Source: Candidatus Gastranaerophilales bacterium
GTDB lineage: Bacteria; Cyanobacteriota; Vampirovibrionia; Gastranaerophilales; Gastranaerophilaceae
Reading direction: 5' to 3'
DNA length: 64,000 bases
NCBI GenBank assembly: GCA_944324425.1
Contig: CALUWE010000003.1
Location: 1-64,000 of the forward strand
The notes beneath the pieces are model-generated. The model was not told where the DNA came from. It did not search any database and saw only the letters and a list, made by a program, of their open reading frames with translations. Position numbers and translations under genes: made by a program. This document shows, piece after piece, positions 41,977 through 51,384 of this stretch (position 1 is the first letter of the stretch; each line of letters opens with the position of its first letter).

Positions 41977-43878
41977 CTAAGCAAAATTTCTTCTTTCTTT
42001 TATTTTCTTAACCGATTCAATGAATTCATCAGCATCCATTGTTTCTTTTTCCAATAATTCATGGGAAAGCGCATCTAAAATATCCCTGTTATTTGATAAA
42101 AGTTCAAGAACTTTTTTATATTGAACATCTACAATAGATTTAACCTCTTCATCGATTTCAAATGCCACTTGCTCAGAGTAATCTCTTTGGTGGCCAAAGT
42201 CTCTGCCCATAAAAATGTGTTCTTGAGATTTTCCGTAAGTTAAATTGCCTAATTTTTCGCTCATTCCCCAAGACATAACCATTTTTCTTGCAGTTTCTGA
42301 AACCTTTTGAAGGTCTGATGATGCACCGGTTGAAACGTTATCTTTACCGTAAACAATTTCTTCAGCCGCACGACCGCCTAAAGTTATTGCAATTTGGCAC
42401 AATAAATCATTTTTGGAGGTATGAACCCTCTCATCTTTCGGCCTTGACCAAGTAATGCCTAAAGCATAGCCCCTTGGAATAATTGAAACTTTATGAAGTT
42501 CGTTTCTTGAATCTTCAAGAAGAACATTAATAAGCGCATGACCCACTTCATGGTATGCAGTTGTTTCTTTGTCTTCATCGGTTAAAACTTTGCTTTTCTT
42601 TTCAATGCCTGCTTCAACTCTATCAATTGATTTATCAATATCGTCCATTGAAATATTTTCTTCATTGTTTCTTGCAGCTAAAAGCGCAGCTTCATTTAAA
42701 AGATTTCTAAGGTCAGCCCCAGTGAATCCCGAAGTTCTTTTTGCCAAAACTTTTAGGTCGACCGCAGGGTTTAAAACTTTGTTTTTGGCATGAACTTTTA
42801 AAATATCTTCTCTGCCTTTAATATCAGGCAAACTGATATAAATTTGTCTGTCAAATCTTCCCGGTCTCAAAAGTGCGGTATCTAATATATCAGGCCTGTT
42901 TGTAGCGGCAATTACAATTATGTTTGTATTTTCATCAAACCCGTCCATTTCAACCAATAATTGATTCAAGGTTTGCTCACGTTCATCATGTCCTCCGCCA
43001 AGGCCTGCGCCCCTTTGTCTGCCGACAGCATCAATTTCATCAATAAATATGATACAGGGCTGGTGTTTTTTAGCCTGTTCAAATAAATCACGAACTCTGC
43101 TTGCACCGACGCCGACAAACATTTCAACGAAATCAGAACCGGAAATAGAGAAAAAAGGAACTCCGGCTTCACCGGCAACGGCTTTTGCCATTAAAGTTTT
43201 ACCTGTCCCGGGGGCACCGACCAAAAGAACGCCTTTTGGAATTTTAGCACCCAATTTTGTGTATTTTTCAGGGCTTTTCAGAAAATCAACGATTTCTTCC
43301 AATTCTTGCCTTTCTTCATCAATCCCTGCTACATCATTAAAAGTAATCTTTACTTTAGACTCCTGAAGCATTTTCGCCCTTGATTTGCCGAAATTCATAG
43401 CAGCAGAGCCGCCTTGTTGAATGCCCTTTAAGATAAAAATAATCATAATTATAAAAAATACCGGCACTAAAATTGAGCCGATTGTTGACAAAATTGAGCC
43501 TTCCTGAGGTTTTTTTACGTTTATATCAACGGCATTTTCTTCTAAGACCTTATATAAAGAATCGGTATCATTTGGAATGGTAACTTTGTATTGAATAACA
43601 GGAGCCTTTTGAGCACTCGCCAAACTGTTTAAAAATTCATTTTGAGATACTTTTTTAGAAACTTCCGTTTCAGGCTTTTTTTCATCTTTCGGAATTGCAT
43701 ATAAAGTATCTTTAGAAATCAAAACACTTGATATTTCACCCAGCTGAACTTTTTTCAAAAACTGTGAATAAGAAATTTCATCCGTTGAAGTTGTGGGGCC
43801 TAAAAATGCCATGCAGGCTATAATTGCCGCAATAATTGCTACTATTATATAAACCCCCACTGATTGATTGTTTTTCAT
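41977..43878 (-). CDS. ftsH: ATP-dependent zinc metalloprotease FtsH
   Basis: A 633-residue membrane AAA+ protease for quality control of membrane and short-lived cytosolic proteins. Two membrane segments (about 8-27 and 130-155) flank a periplasmic domain. The AAA module has Walker A GAPGTGKT, Walker [12 protein letters not shown] and the second region of homology [21 protein letters not shown]. The zinc site is HEVGH ([11 protein letters not shown]) with a downstream Asp. GAGGGG lies just before the ATG, and the promoter carries TTGTTATAAT. It is divergent from folK. Confidence 0.97.
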   Translation of the reverse strand: MKNNQSVGVYIIVAIIAAIIACMAFLGPTTSTDEISYSQFLKKVQLGEISSVLISKDTLYAIPKDEKKPETEVSKKVSQNEFLNSLASAQKAPVIQYKVTIPNDTDSLYKVLEENAVDINVKKPQEGSILSTIGSILVPVFFIIMIIFILKGIQQGGSAAMNFGKSRAKMLQESKVKITFNDVAGIDEERQELEEIVDFLKSPEKYTKLGAKIPKGVLLVGAPGTGKTLMAKAVAGEAGVPFFSISGSDFVEMFVGVGASRVRDLFEQAKKHQPCIIFIDEIDAVGRQRGAGLGGGHDEREQTLNQLLVEMDGFDENTNIIVIAATNRPDILDTALLRPGRFDRQIYISLPDIKGREDILKVHAKNKVLNPAVDLKVLAKRTSGFTGADLRNLLNEAALLAARNNEENISMDDIDKSIDRVEAGIEKKSKVLTDEDKETTAYHEVGHALINVLLEDSRNELHKVSIIPRGYALGITWSRPKDERVHTSKNDLLCQIAITLGGRAAEEIVYGKDNVSTGASSDLQKVSETARKMVMSWGMSEKLGNLTYGKSQEHIFMGRDFGHQRDYSEQVAFEIDEEVKSIVDVQYKKVLELLSNNRDILDALSHELLEKETMDADEFIESVKKIKERRNFA

Positions 43879-43912
43879 TAAATCCCCTCTTAAAATAAAA
43901 TAGTATATTGCT

Positions 43913-43922
43913 ATTATAACAA
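43913..43922 (-). promoter_or_regulatory. Extended -10 box of ftsH promoter
   Basis: On the minus strand TTGTTATAAT is 34 bp upstream of the ftsH ATG. The same ten bases occur at the ompH and surE promoters. Confidence 0.5.
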
Positions 43923-43966
43923 AAGAATAATAAAATGTTAATTAACAAAGATAAGTAAGAGGTCAA

Positions 43967-44482
43967 ATGTCAGTTGCTTTTTTATCACTGGGTTCCAACA
44001 TGGGCGATAGATTATCGTTAATTCAGCAAGCAGTTAGTATGCTTGGAAACGATAACAACATTCAAATTGCCGCAACAAGCTCATTTTACGAAACGGAACC
44101 TTACGGAAAAAAAGACCAGCCATGGTTTGTAAATGCCGTTATTGCAATAAGAACCGAATTATCTCCGATTGAGCTTTTAAGAGCTTGCCAAAGTGTTGAA
44201 GCAAAACTCGGGAGAGACCGAAAAAAAGAAGAACATTGGGGCAAACGCCCGATAGATATAGATATTTTGTTTTACGATGACCTTATTTTCTCAAACGAAA
44301 TATTGACAATTCCTCATAAGGAAGTACACAAGCGTGCATTTGCTCTTGTGCCAATGTTAGAAATAAAGTCTTCATACATTCATCCCGTTTTAAAAAAGGA
44401 CATATTGGAATTACACGAAGCATTGGAAGACCCTGAAGATGTCTTCTTATACGGAACAATATCCGGTTCAAACGTCATATGA
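43967..44482 (+). CDS. folK: HPPK (2-amino-4-hydroxy-6-hydroxymethyldihydropteridine pyrophosphokinase)
   Basis: A 171-residue folate-synthesis enzyme. Family motifs: LSLGSNMGDR near the start, SSFYETEPYG, QPWFVNAV, and the metal-binding HWGKRPIDIDILFYDD, followed by IPHKEVHKRAFALVP. It transfers pyrophosphate from ATP to the pterin. The length is normal. AGAGG lies a few bases before the ATG. Its stop overlaps the next start by four bases (ATGA), so the flavoprotein is translationally coupled. No folP or folB is present in the window. Confidence 0.95.
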   Translation: MSVAFLSLGSNMGDRLSLIQQAVSMLGNDNNIQIAATSSFYETEPYGKKDQPWFVNAVIAIRTELSPIELLRACQSVEAKLGRDRKKEEHWGKRPIDIDILFYDDLIFSNEILTIPHKEVHKRAFALVPMLEIKSSYIHPVLKKDILELHEALEDPEDVFLYGTISGSNVI

Positions 44483-45546
44483 AAAAAATTGCGATTATAG
44501 GCGGCGGCCCTTCAGGAATATTTTGCGCAATAAAAATTTTAGAATTTGCGGAAAAATTTGATATAAAACCTGAAATTACAGTTTTCGACAATAAAAATAT
44601 CCTGCATACAATTTTGCCGACAGGTAATAGCAGGTGCAATTTGTCATATTCGGAATATGACAATATGGAACTTGCAAAAAATTTTCCGAGAGGCGAAAAG
44701 TTTTTGTATTCAGTTTTTTCAAGATACGGTGTTTCAGATGCGGTCAATGACTTTGAAAAATTAGGCGTAGAAACATATATTCAAGATGACTTAAGAATTT
44801 TTCCTAAAGCTGATTCATCCGCTTTTGTAAAACAAAAAATGCTTGAAGCAATCTACAACAAAGTTAAATTTGAAAGAATAGAAATAACTGAACCGCTAAA
44901 AGCCTTTGATGCGGTCATTATAGCTACGGGGCTTAAAAATTACCCTAAACTGGCTGAAAATTACGGGCATAAAATTAATGAAATAAAGCCCGCTTTATGC
45001 GGTTTAAAAATTATGGAAAAAGAATTCATAACTTTAAAAGGTGTTAGCTTTAATAGTGTAATATTTACTGAGATTGGTGTTTCAGGGCCCTTTATATTCA
45101 AATTATCTTCAATTAACGCTTATAAGAGTTTTCCTTACCAAATTAAAATTCCGCTTATTAACCGGAATGAATTAAAAGCCAAGCTGAAAGAAAACCCTAA
45201 AAAACAGTTCAAAACCGTTGTATCAATGTTTATTCCGGCTTCACTTGCAAATATTTTAATTAAAACCGAAAAACAGGCGGCAAATGTTTCAAATAAAGAA
45301 ATAGAAGAGCTTGAATTTTTAACTTTAACTGCAACCTCAACGGACAACAAGGGTGAAATTGTCCATGCGGGTGGTGTTTCTTTAGATGAAATTGATAATA
45401 ACTTTAAATCAAAAATTGTAAAAAACCTGTGGATTATAGGCGAAGTTTTAAATATAGACGGCTTTACAGGCGGTTTTAACCTTCAAAACTGCTGGTCGGA
45501 TGCCGCAATTTGCGCTAAGGATGTAATAAAAAAGCTTTATCCTTGA
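44479..45546 (+). CDS. BaiN/HI0933-family flavoprotein
   Basis: A 355-residue FAD protein of the HI0933/BaiN group. Features: KIAIIGGGPSGIFCAIKIL (dinucleotide fold), the family's TGNSRCNLS (GNGRCN-type), LRIFPKADSSAFV, and C-terminal GGVSLDEID and GEVLNIDGFTGGFNLQNCWSDA, the FAD-closing stretch. Members reduce double bonds in various substrates, for instance in bile-acid dehydroxylation, but most have no known substrate, and this copy is shorter than the usual 400 residues. Coupled to folK by a four-base overlap. Confidence 0.88.
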   Translation: MKKIAIIGGGPSGIFCAIKILEFAEKFDIKPEITVFDNKNILHTILPTGNSRCNLSYSEYDNMELAKNFPRGEKFLYSVFSRYGVSDAVNDFEKLGVETYIQDDLRIFPKADSSAFVKQKMLEAIYNKVKFERIEITEPLKAFDAVIIATGLKNYPKLAENYGHKINEIKPALCGLKIMEKEFITLKGVSFNSVIFTEIGVSGPFIFKLSSINAYKSFPYQIKIPLINRNELKAKLKENPKKQFKTVVSMFIPASLANILIKTEKQAANVSNKEIEELEFLTLTATSTDNKGEIVHAGGVSLDEIDNNFKSKIVKNLWIIGEVLNIDGFTGGFNLQNCWSDAAICAKDVIKKLYP

Positions 45547-46454
45547 TATTTTGCCCCTTGATATGTGTTTCTTTCAGATAAAAATCTTTCAATTTTATTT
45601 TGTGTTTCAAACTTGTTTTTAACCCATAATGGCGCAGCCAATTCAGAAACAAGCCCCGTTCCTGCCGTTCTTTGAATGCTTGTTTTGGGCGGAAGAACTT
45701 CAAGAAAATCGCACAAAATGTTGCAATATTCATCTTCAGATAATAGTCTGAAAGGTTTTTCACAATACATTTTATATAATGGCGCATTCTTTAAAACAGT
45801 TAAAACATGAAATTTAACCCCGTCTATTTTTAACCTTGCAAGCTCACGGGCGGTTTCCATCATATCTTCATAAGTTTCGTTCGGAAGCCCCAAAATAATG
45901 TGTGCGCAAACTTCTATGCCGTATTTTTTGCACAATTCATATGCGTCTAAAAAACATTTATAATCATGACCTCTGTTGATTAATTTTAAAGTTTTGTCAT
46001 GGATAGTTTGCAAACCAAATTCAACAATGGGATTTTTATACAACGATATTAATTTAATTTTATCTTCATCAACACAATCAGGCCTTGTGCCTATTGAAAT
46101 ACCGACAACTCTGTCGTCTGAAAAAGCATCATCATAAACTTGTTTTAATTTTTGAAGTGGGGCATAAGTATTAGAATATGCTTGAAAATATGCAATAAAC
46201 TTTTTGGCATGAAACCTTTTCGGAAGATTTGTTATTGCAGTTTGCACTTGCTCTTTTATTGAAAGTTTAGATGAATGAGCACAGGAAAAACTTCCCGCTT
46301 CATCGCAAAAAATACACCCTTTATCTGATATTGTGCCATCCCTGTTTGGGCACGAAAATTCGGCATCCAGTGTGATTTTATACACCTTTGTGCCGAATTT
46401 TTCTTCCAAATATGTACCAAATTTATAGTATCTGTCTTTAGTTTTCTGCTTCAT
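45537..46454 (-). CDS. TIGR01212-family (YhcC-like) radical-SAM protein
   Basis: A 305-residue radical-SAM protein of unknown substrate. The cluster site is CPNRDGTISDKGCIFC, where the first two cysteines are spaced more widely than CxxxCxxC, as in the YhcC family. AYSNTYAPLQKLKQVYDDA and GISIGTRPDC are family segments. The ATG at 46454 is chosen; a longer frame from 46505 overlaps the next gene more and lacks support. It shares 17 bp with the 3' end of the zinc-ribbon gene upstream, so the two are co-translated. Its 3' end overlaps the BaiN gene by 10 bp on the other strand. Confidence 0.92.
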   Translation of the reverse strand: MKQKTKDRYYKFGTYLEEKFGTKVYKITLDAEFSCPNRDGTISDKGCIFCDEAGSFSCAHSSKLSIKEQVQTAITNLPKRFHAKKFIAYFQAYSNTYAPLQKLKQVYDDAFSDDRVVGISIGTRPDCVDEDKIKLISLYKNPIVEFGLQTIHDKTLKLINRGHDYKCFLDAYELCKKYGIEVCAHIILGLPNETYEDMMETARELARLKIDGVKFHVLTVLKNAPLYKMYCEKPFRLLSEDEYCNILCDFLEVLPPKTSIQRTAGTGLVSELAAPLWVKNKFETQNKIERFLSERNTYQGAKYQG

Positions 46455-46608
46455 CTGTTTGTTTTGGCGGGTAAGTATAATGTTCGCCGCATTTCGGGCA
46501 AACAACTTCTTGTTGTTGTCCGTCCTTTAATACAACAACCTCAAAAAGTTCTTTACAGCTTGAATTTAAACATCTGATTGCCCATGTTGGTCTTACAATT
46601 CTTGCCAT
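46438..46608 (-). CDS. Small zinc-ribbon protein
   Basis: A 56-residue protein starting MARIVRPTWAIRCLNSSCKE, with two knuckles, C13-x4-C18 and C37-x2-C40 (VCPKCGEHY), which should bind one zinc. GGAG precedes the ATG. It overlaps the radical-SAM start by 17 bp, suggesting coupled translation and perhaps a shared job. The ends are basic at the N-terminus and acidic at the C-terminus. No named family. Confidence 0.75.
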   Translation of the reverse strand: MARIVRPTWAIRCLNSSCKELFEVVVLKDGQQQEVVCPKCGEHYTYPPKQTDEAEN

Positions 46609-46660
46609 CTTAAAAAATCTCCTAAAAAATATATAGATATTTTATAATATGATTTGAAAA

Positions 46661-46690
46661 TTGGCAATAAAGGTTTATTTTTGTTATAAT
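46661..46690 (+). promoter_or_regulatory. Predicted surE promoter
   Basis: TTGGCA (46661-46666) and TATAAT (46685-46690) are 18 bp apart, 33 bp before the ATG. The -10 is extended as TTGTTATAAT. Confidence 0.65.
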
Positions 46691-46723
46691 TCTCATACAT
46701 TTAGACTTATTTAGGGGAAACGG

Positions 46724-47539
46724 ATGAAAATATTAATTTCAAATGATGACGGCATTGCTGCAATGGGCATTAAAGCATTAATGAAAGAACTGTCAAAAGA
46801 CCATGAGGTTTATGCAATTGCCCCCGACAGAGAAAGAAGCGCAGCAGGGCATTCTTTAACACTTCACACGCCGATAAGAGTTGAAGAATTAGAGCCGCAA
46901 TTCGGCGCAAAAAGAGTTTGGGTAACATCCGGAACCCCGGGCGACTGTGTTAAAATCGGTATTAATGCAATATTATCAAAAGATGAACAACCCGACATTG
47001 TAATTTCGGGAATTAACCACGGTCCGAACCTTGGAATTGATATTTTATACTCAGGCACGGTAAGCTGCGCTATGGAAGGCGCAATGCTCGGCGTTCCTTC
47101 AATTGCCGTAAGTTTAGCCAGTATGAGTATGGAACCTCTGTATTTCGAAGTAACGGCAAAATTCGTGAGAACCTTTTTAAAAAGAATAGAAAAAATAAAC
47201 TTCCCTGAAAAAACAATTTTAAATATCAATACTCCTGCTCTTGAAGAACAAGATACGGCTGGCGTTCAAATAACAAAATTAGGTTCAAAAATGTTTACCG
47301 ACGACTATGAAAAAAGAGTTGATCCAAGAGGCAAAACATACTATTGGATGGCAGGCGAACTTACAACCAAACATGAAGATGACGGCACCGATATTGCAGC
47401 TGTCAGAAACAATATGGTGTCAGTTACTCCGATTACCTATCAAATGACCCACAAAGCAATTATGGCCGACTTAGAAAGAGAATTTTGCAAAGACGGAATT
47501 TGCGATTGGTGGGGCTTTGACAGTAAAAACAACAATTAA
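46724..47539 (+). CDS. surE: 5'-nucleotidase / survival protein SurE
   Basis: A 271-residue phosphatase. SurE motifs: ILISNDDG (3-10), APDRERSAAGHSLT, TSGTPGDCVKIG and SGINHGPNLGIDILYSGTVSCAMEG hold the metal and phosphate sites. It removes phosphate from nucleoside monophosphates. AGGGGAAACGG lies before the ATG. It leads a probable operon with purH and an MFS transporter, with 22 bp and 15 bp spacing. Confidence 0.96.
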   Translation: MKILISNDDGIAAMGIKALMKELSKDHEVYAIAPDRERSAAGHSLTLHTPIRVEELEPQFGAKRVWVTSGTPGDCVKIGINAILSKDEQPDIVISGINHGPNLGIDILYSGTVSCAMEGAMLGVPSIAVSLASMSMEPLYFEVTAKFVRTFLKRIEKINFPEKTILNINTPALEEQDTAGVQITKLGSKMFTDDYEKRVDPRGKTYYWMAGELTTKHEDDGTDIAAVRNNMVSVTPITYQMTHKAIMADLEREFCKDGICDWWGFDSKNNN

Positions 47540-47561
47540 ACTGATTTAGGAAGGATTGAAT

Positions 47562-49079
47562 ATGCAAACCGAAGCGAAAAAACGTGCTTATATAAGCGTG
47601 TTTGACAAAACAGGCATTGAAAAACTTGCAAAAAGGCTGTTAGAAGCTAATTATGAAATAATATCAACAGGCAACACTTTCGAATATTTAAAATCAAAAG
47701 GAATAGAAGCAACTGAAAGCTCAACAATAACAGGCTTTAAGGAGCTTTTATCAGGCAAAGTAAAATCACTTCACCCAGAAATTTTTGCCCCGATTTTAGC
47801 AAATGAAGAAGAAATCAAAACTCTTAATTCGGCGCCTATTTCCGTTGTTGTTGTTAATTTATACCCCTTTGAGCTTTACGCAGGCAAAAATACCGAAACG
47901 GAAACATTAATTAAAAACATTGATATTGGCGGCGTTGCACTTCTAAGAGCAGGTGCAAAAAACTATAAAAATGTCATTGTGATATCCGATACCGAAGATT
48001 ATAGTATAGATTTTGAAAATATTGATGAAAAACAGAGAGAAGAATTGGCACTCAAAGTTTTCAAAAAAACGGCCAATTACGACAGACTGATTTTTTCTGA
48101 ATTATCAAGAAATTTTGGCCTAAATGAAGAAAATAACGAAGAATTTTTAAATTATTCATTTACAAAAAAACAACACTTAAGATACGGCGAAAATCCTCAC
48201 CAAATGGCATCTCTTTATGATTTCGGACAAAAGAAGCTTGATTATGAAGTATTAAACGGTAAAGAACTTTCATATAACAATATCGTGGATGCAACGGCTG
48301 CGTTAAATATAGTTTCCGAATTTTTTGACATCAATGCGGCAGTTATTATTAAGCACACAAACCCGTCAGGTGTTGCTCTTGGCACAACATTAGAAGATGC
48401 TTGGGATAAAGCCCTTGATTGCGACCCTTTATCTGCTTTTGGCGGCATTGTTGCGTTTACAAAAAAAGTTAACTTAAAGTTGGCTGAAAAACTTACGGCT
48501 ATGTTTTTGGAAGTTGTAATTGCTCCTGATTTTGACAATGACGCTTTAATCCAACTTAAAACCAAAAAGAATTTAAGGGTAATAAAGTTAAACACCTTGT
48601 TGGAAGACTATAAAAATTTCCAAGAAAAAGAAATAAAATTAACCCCTTTTGGCGCCTTAATTCAAGAAACAGACAGAAAAGAACTTGACCCTGAGACATT
48701 TAAAACAGTTACAAAAGAAAAACCGACACCAGAGATGATTGAAGATATGGTTTTTGCCTATAAAGTTGCAAAACACCTGAAATCAAATGCAATTGTTATT
48801 GCAAAAGACCTAAAAACAATTGGTATTTGCGGCGGGCAAACAAGCAGAGTTGGCGCTGTTGAAATTGCTTTAATGAGAGTGGTAGATTCCGCCAAAGATG
48901 CAATTTTAGCTTCGGACGGCTTCTTTCCTGCAACGGACAACATTACGGTTGCCGCACAGCACAGAATTAAAGGAATAATCCAGCCGGGCGGCAGCATAAA
49001 AGACAAAGAAGTTATCGAGCTTGCAGACAAATTAAATATATGCATGGTAACAACGGGAATCAGACATTTTAAACACTAA
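47562..49079 (+). CDS. purH: Bifunctional AICAR transformylase/IMP cyclohydrolase
   Basis: A 505-residue protein making the last two steps of IMP synthesis. The N-terminal MGS-like cyclohydrolase (ISVFDKTGIEKLAKRL, VKSLHPEIFAPI) is followed by the transformylase with KQHLRYGENPHQ, IIKHTNPSGVA and DPLSAFGG, and closes with SDGFFPATDN and GGSIKDKEV. The start is the ATG at 47562, with AGGAAGG upstream; a TTG two codons earlier is in frame. It lies between surE and the MFS gene. Confidence 0.97.
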   Translation: MQTEAKKRAYISVFDKTGIEKLAKRLLEANYEIISTGNTFEYLKSKGIEATESSTITGFKELLSGKVKSLHPEIFAPILANEEEIKTLNSAPISVVVVNLYPFELYAGKNTETETLIKNIDIGGVALLRAGAKNYKNVIVISDTEDYSIDFENIDEKQREELALKVFKKTANYDRLIFSELSRNFGLNEENNEEFLNYSFTKKQHLRYGENPHQMASLYDFGQKKLDYEVLNGKELSYNNIVDATAALNIVSEFFDINAAVIIKHTNPSGVALGTTLEDAWDKALDCDPLSAFGGIVAFTKKVNLKLAEKLTAMFLEVVIAPDFDNDALIQLKTKKNLRVIKLNTLLEDYKNFQEKEIKLTPFGALIQETDRKELDPETFKTVTKEKPTPEMIEDMVFAYKVAKHLKSNAIVIAKDLKTIGICGGQTSRVGAVEIALMRVVDSAKDAILASDGFFPATDNITVAAQHRIKGIIQPGGSIKDKEVIELADKLNICMVTTGIRHFKH

Positions 49080-49094
49080 TTAAGAAGAATAATT

Positions 49095-50273
49095 ATGAAA
49101 TCTAATAAACAGGCAATTATAGGTTTATCCATGGGGCATTTTGTGGCGGACTTATACGCTTCTGCAATTGTGCCTCTGTATCCTCTTATAACTCAAAGGC
49201 TGGGCATTACTTTGGCAAGTATCAGCCTTATTATTTCCATGGGGCATTTGGTTTCATCAATGCTGCAACCTTTGTTTGGCTTTTTTGCCGACAAAATGAA
49301 AAAAAGAGCTTTTATGATAAACGGGCTTACTATGGGCGCAATTTTTATTCCTTTAACAATTGCCGCTCCAAACGCTTTTTTATTGTGCCTGTTTCTAATG
49401 CTTGGAATGTGCGGTAATGCACTTTTTCATCCTCAGGTTACAAGCTTGGTTAAAACTTTTTGCTACAACAACCCAAATGTTTCAAAATTTATGGGGCTTT
49501 TTATGGGCCTTGGAACAATCGGCTATTCAATCGGGCCTGTCGTTTCATCAACTTTGGTTGATAAATTCGGAGACCATGCACTTTTATATATAACAATCAT
49601 AGGTATTCTGACAGCCGTCATTCTTTATTTTGAAGTGCCAAAAATTCCTATTGAAGCGGTTTCAACTTCAAAAGAAGGTTTTTTTGCAGTTATGAAAGAA
49701 ATTTTAAAAAACAAAGTTTGTATGAAACTTGTTTGGATTGCCATTGTAAAATCAGGCGTCAGCATAAGTTTTGGCACATATATCCCGTTTATTTTAAAAG
49801 ATTACGGCTTTGAACTAAACCAAATAGGGCTCATTGTAACCTTATTTTTTGCACTTAGCGGTGTTTCAATGATAACGAGCACCAAACTTGAAGAAAAAAT
49901 CGGCGCGGTTAATATTATCCGTCTTTCATTCTTTACAATTTTGCCTTTAGTTGCTCTATTTTACTATTTAATGAAACATTTTCCGATTCTGGGAGTTATT
50001 ACTTTCATTATTTCGGGCTTTTTTATCTTTTTATCGGTCTCTGTTACAATTGTTGCCGCTCAAAAAATTATGTCGCACCACACAGGTGTAATCTCAGGCG
50101 TAATGCAAGGTTTTTCTTGGGGAATAGGCGCATTATCGCTTGCACCCCTAGGGTTTATCGGCGAAAAATTCGGCATAATTTGGATACTTGTTATAATGTC
50201 GCTACTTGCTTTATTGACGGGCATTTTTGGGCTGGATAAAGACACAAAATCTGTTTTAACCGACAAGTATTAA
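49095..50273 (+). CDS. MFS transporter, fosmidomycin-resistance (Fsr) like
   Basis: A 392-residue major-facilitator protein with about 12 membrane helices. It reads GLSMGHFVADLYASAIVPLYPLI and FGFFADKMKKRAF (loop 2-3 motif), then FMGLGTIGYSIGPVVSS in helix 5, as in Fsr-type exporters. The substrate is unknown; members export fosmidomycin-like or other small molecules. It follows purH by 15 bp, so it may share its transcript. No drug-related gene is near. Confidence 0.88.
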   Translation: MKSNKQAIIGLSMGHFVADLYASAIVPLYPLITQRLGITLASISLIISMGHLVSSMLQPLFGFFADKMKKRAFMINGLTMGAIFIPLTIAAPNAFLLCLFLMLGMCGNALFHPQVTSLVKTFCYNNPNVSKFMGLFMGLGTIGYSIGPVVSSTLVDKFGDHALLYITIIGILTAVILYFEVPKIPIEAVSTSKEGFFAVMKEILKNKVCMKLVWIAIVKSGVSISFGTYIPFILKDYGFELNQIGLIVTLFFALSGVSMITSTKLEEKIGAVNIIRLSFFTILPLVALFYYLMKHFPILGVITFIISGFFIFLSVSVTIVAAQKIMSHHTGVISGVMQGFSWGIGALSLAPLGFIGEKFGIIWILVIMSLLALLTGIFGLDKDTKSVLTDKY

Positions 50274-50374
50274 GAAATGTTAACTTGTCAACTTTAAAAA
50301 GTAAATTTCCAAAATAAAAAATACTTTATATAAGTACAAAGGATAAGGGAAATTTAAATTACGGGGAGCACACT

Positions 50375-50683
50375 ATGACAATAGGAGCAAAAGACAGGAT
50401 TGACATTTTACTTGTCAAAAAATATGCGACAATGAAAGTTGATAATCCGACAGTTCAGGTTTCAATGATTAGTCCCGATAAAATGTATGAAGCAATGAAT
50501 GATTATGCGCAAGTTCACTTGGCAATGATTAATATGCAGCAGAATTTAAAGGATCTTTGCACAAAAGCAATTGCACAAAATATTCAATACAGAAAATCCC
50601 GCAATCTTAAGAAAAAAGTTCCGGGAGCTCAAACGGCACAAAAACCCGCACTTGGTGATGAAGCACTTCAAGCGGCAGGCTAA
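50375..50683 (+). CDS. Small helical protein, unknown
   Basis: A 102-residue protein, rich in Met, Lys and Gln, mainly helical in the first 80 residues (DKMYEAMNDYAQVHLAMINMQQ) and with an Ala/Gln/Pro tail. Three features support it as real: GGGGAG before the ATG, a separate promoter region, and ordinary codon use. Upstream, TACTT/AAGTA arms around TATAT (50322-50336) resemble the promoter-region elements of the EF-hand genes. No signal peptide, no known family. Confidence 0.65.
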   Translation: MTIGAKDRIDILLVKKYATMKVDNPTVQVSMISPDKMYEAMNDYAQVHLAMINMQQNLKDLCTKAIAQNIQYRKSRNLKKKVPGAQTAQKPALGDEALQAAG

Positions 50684-50721
50684 GTTTGAACAAAAGGTTA
50701 ATTTAAGCTAAAATAAGTTTT

Positions 50722-51318
50722 ATGAAAAAGATAATTTTAGCTTCTAATTCACCGAGAAGAAAAGAAATATTAAACCTTTTAGGAAGGAAATTTGAAATAA
50801 AAACATCAGAAAGTGATGAATTATGCAGTCATATTTTTGATGAAAACATAATTAAAAAGAACTCTCTTATTAAAGCGTCAGGCGTTATTAGGGAAGGGGT
50901 TAGGAACTCTCTTGTGATAGGCGCCGACACGATGGTAATCCTCAATAGTGTGTGTTTGGTTAAGCCTCAAAATGTAATTGAGGCTCTTTTTATGTTAAAA
51001 AATCTTTCAAATAAAACTCATTTAGTTGTTACATCACACACAATAATTGATTCAGATACCAAAGAAGAAATTACGGAACTTTCAAAAAGCTTTGTTACAT
51101 TTAAAAAATTAAGTATATTTGAAATAATTAAATACATTCTGACAAAAAAGCCTTTAGATAAAGCTGGAAGTTACGGTATACAAGATTTTCTTTCGCCAAT
51201 TAATAAAGATAACCCGCCTGAAACATCTTTTATAAAACACTTGGAAGGCAGTTATTACAATGTTATGGGCCTTGACATTGATGTAGTCAAACAAATGCTT
51301 GAAAAACTTGAAAAATAA
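50722..51318 (+). CDS. maf: Maf-like nucleotide pyrophosphatase
   Basis: A 198-residue Maf protein. ILASNSPRRKEILNLLG (5-21) is the phosphate-binding signature, and GADTMVIL and KAGSYGIQDF (PAGAYGIQG-type) are further motifs. Maf enzymes hydrolyse dTTP/UTP or modified NTPs to keep the pool clean. The ATG has no strong ribosome-binding site; a TAAAAT box lies 12 bp before it. A convergent or downstream corA follows 66 bp later on the same strand. Confidence 0.93.
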   Translation: MKKIILASNSPRRKEILNLLGRKFEIKTSESDELCSHIFDENIIKKNSLIKASGVIREGVRNSLVIGADTMVILNSVCLVKPQNVIEALFMLKNLSNKTHLVVTSHTIIDSDTKEEITELSKSFVTFKKLSIFEIIKYILTKKPLDKAGSYGIQDFLSPINKDNPPETSFIKHLEGSYYNVMGLDIDVVKQMLEKLEK

Positions 51319-51384
51319 TTGCACTTTTTTATTTATGTAGTTAAATAAAATTAGCAAGAATTAAGTTAAGAAGGGAGCTTTAGC

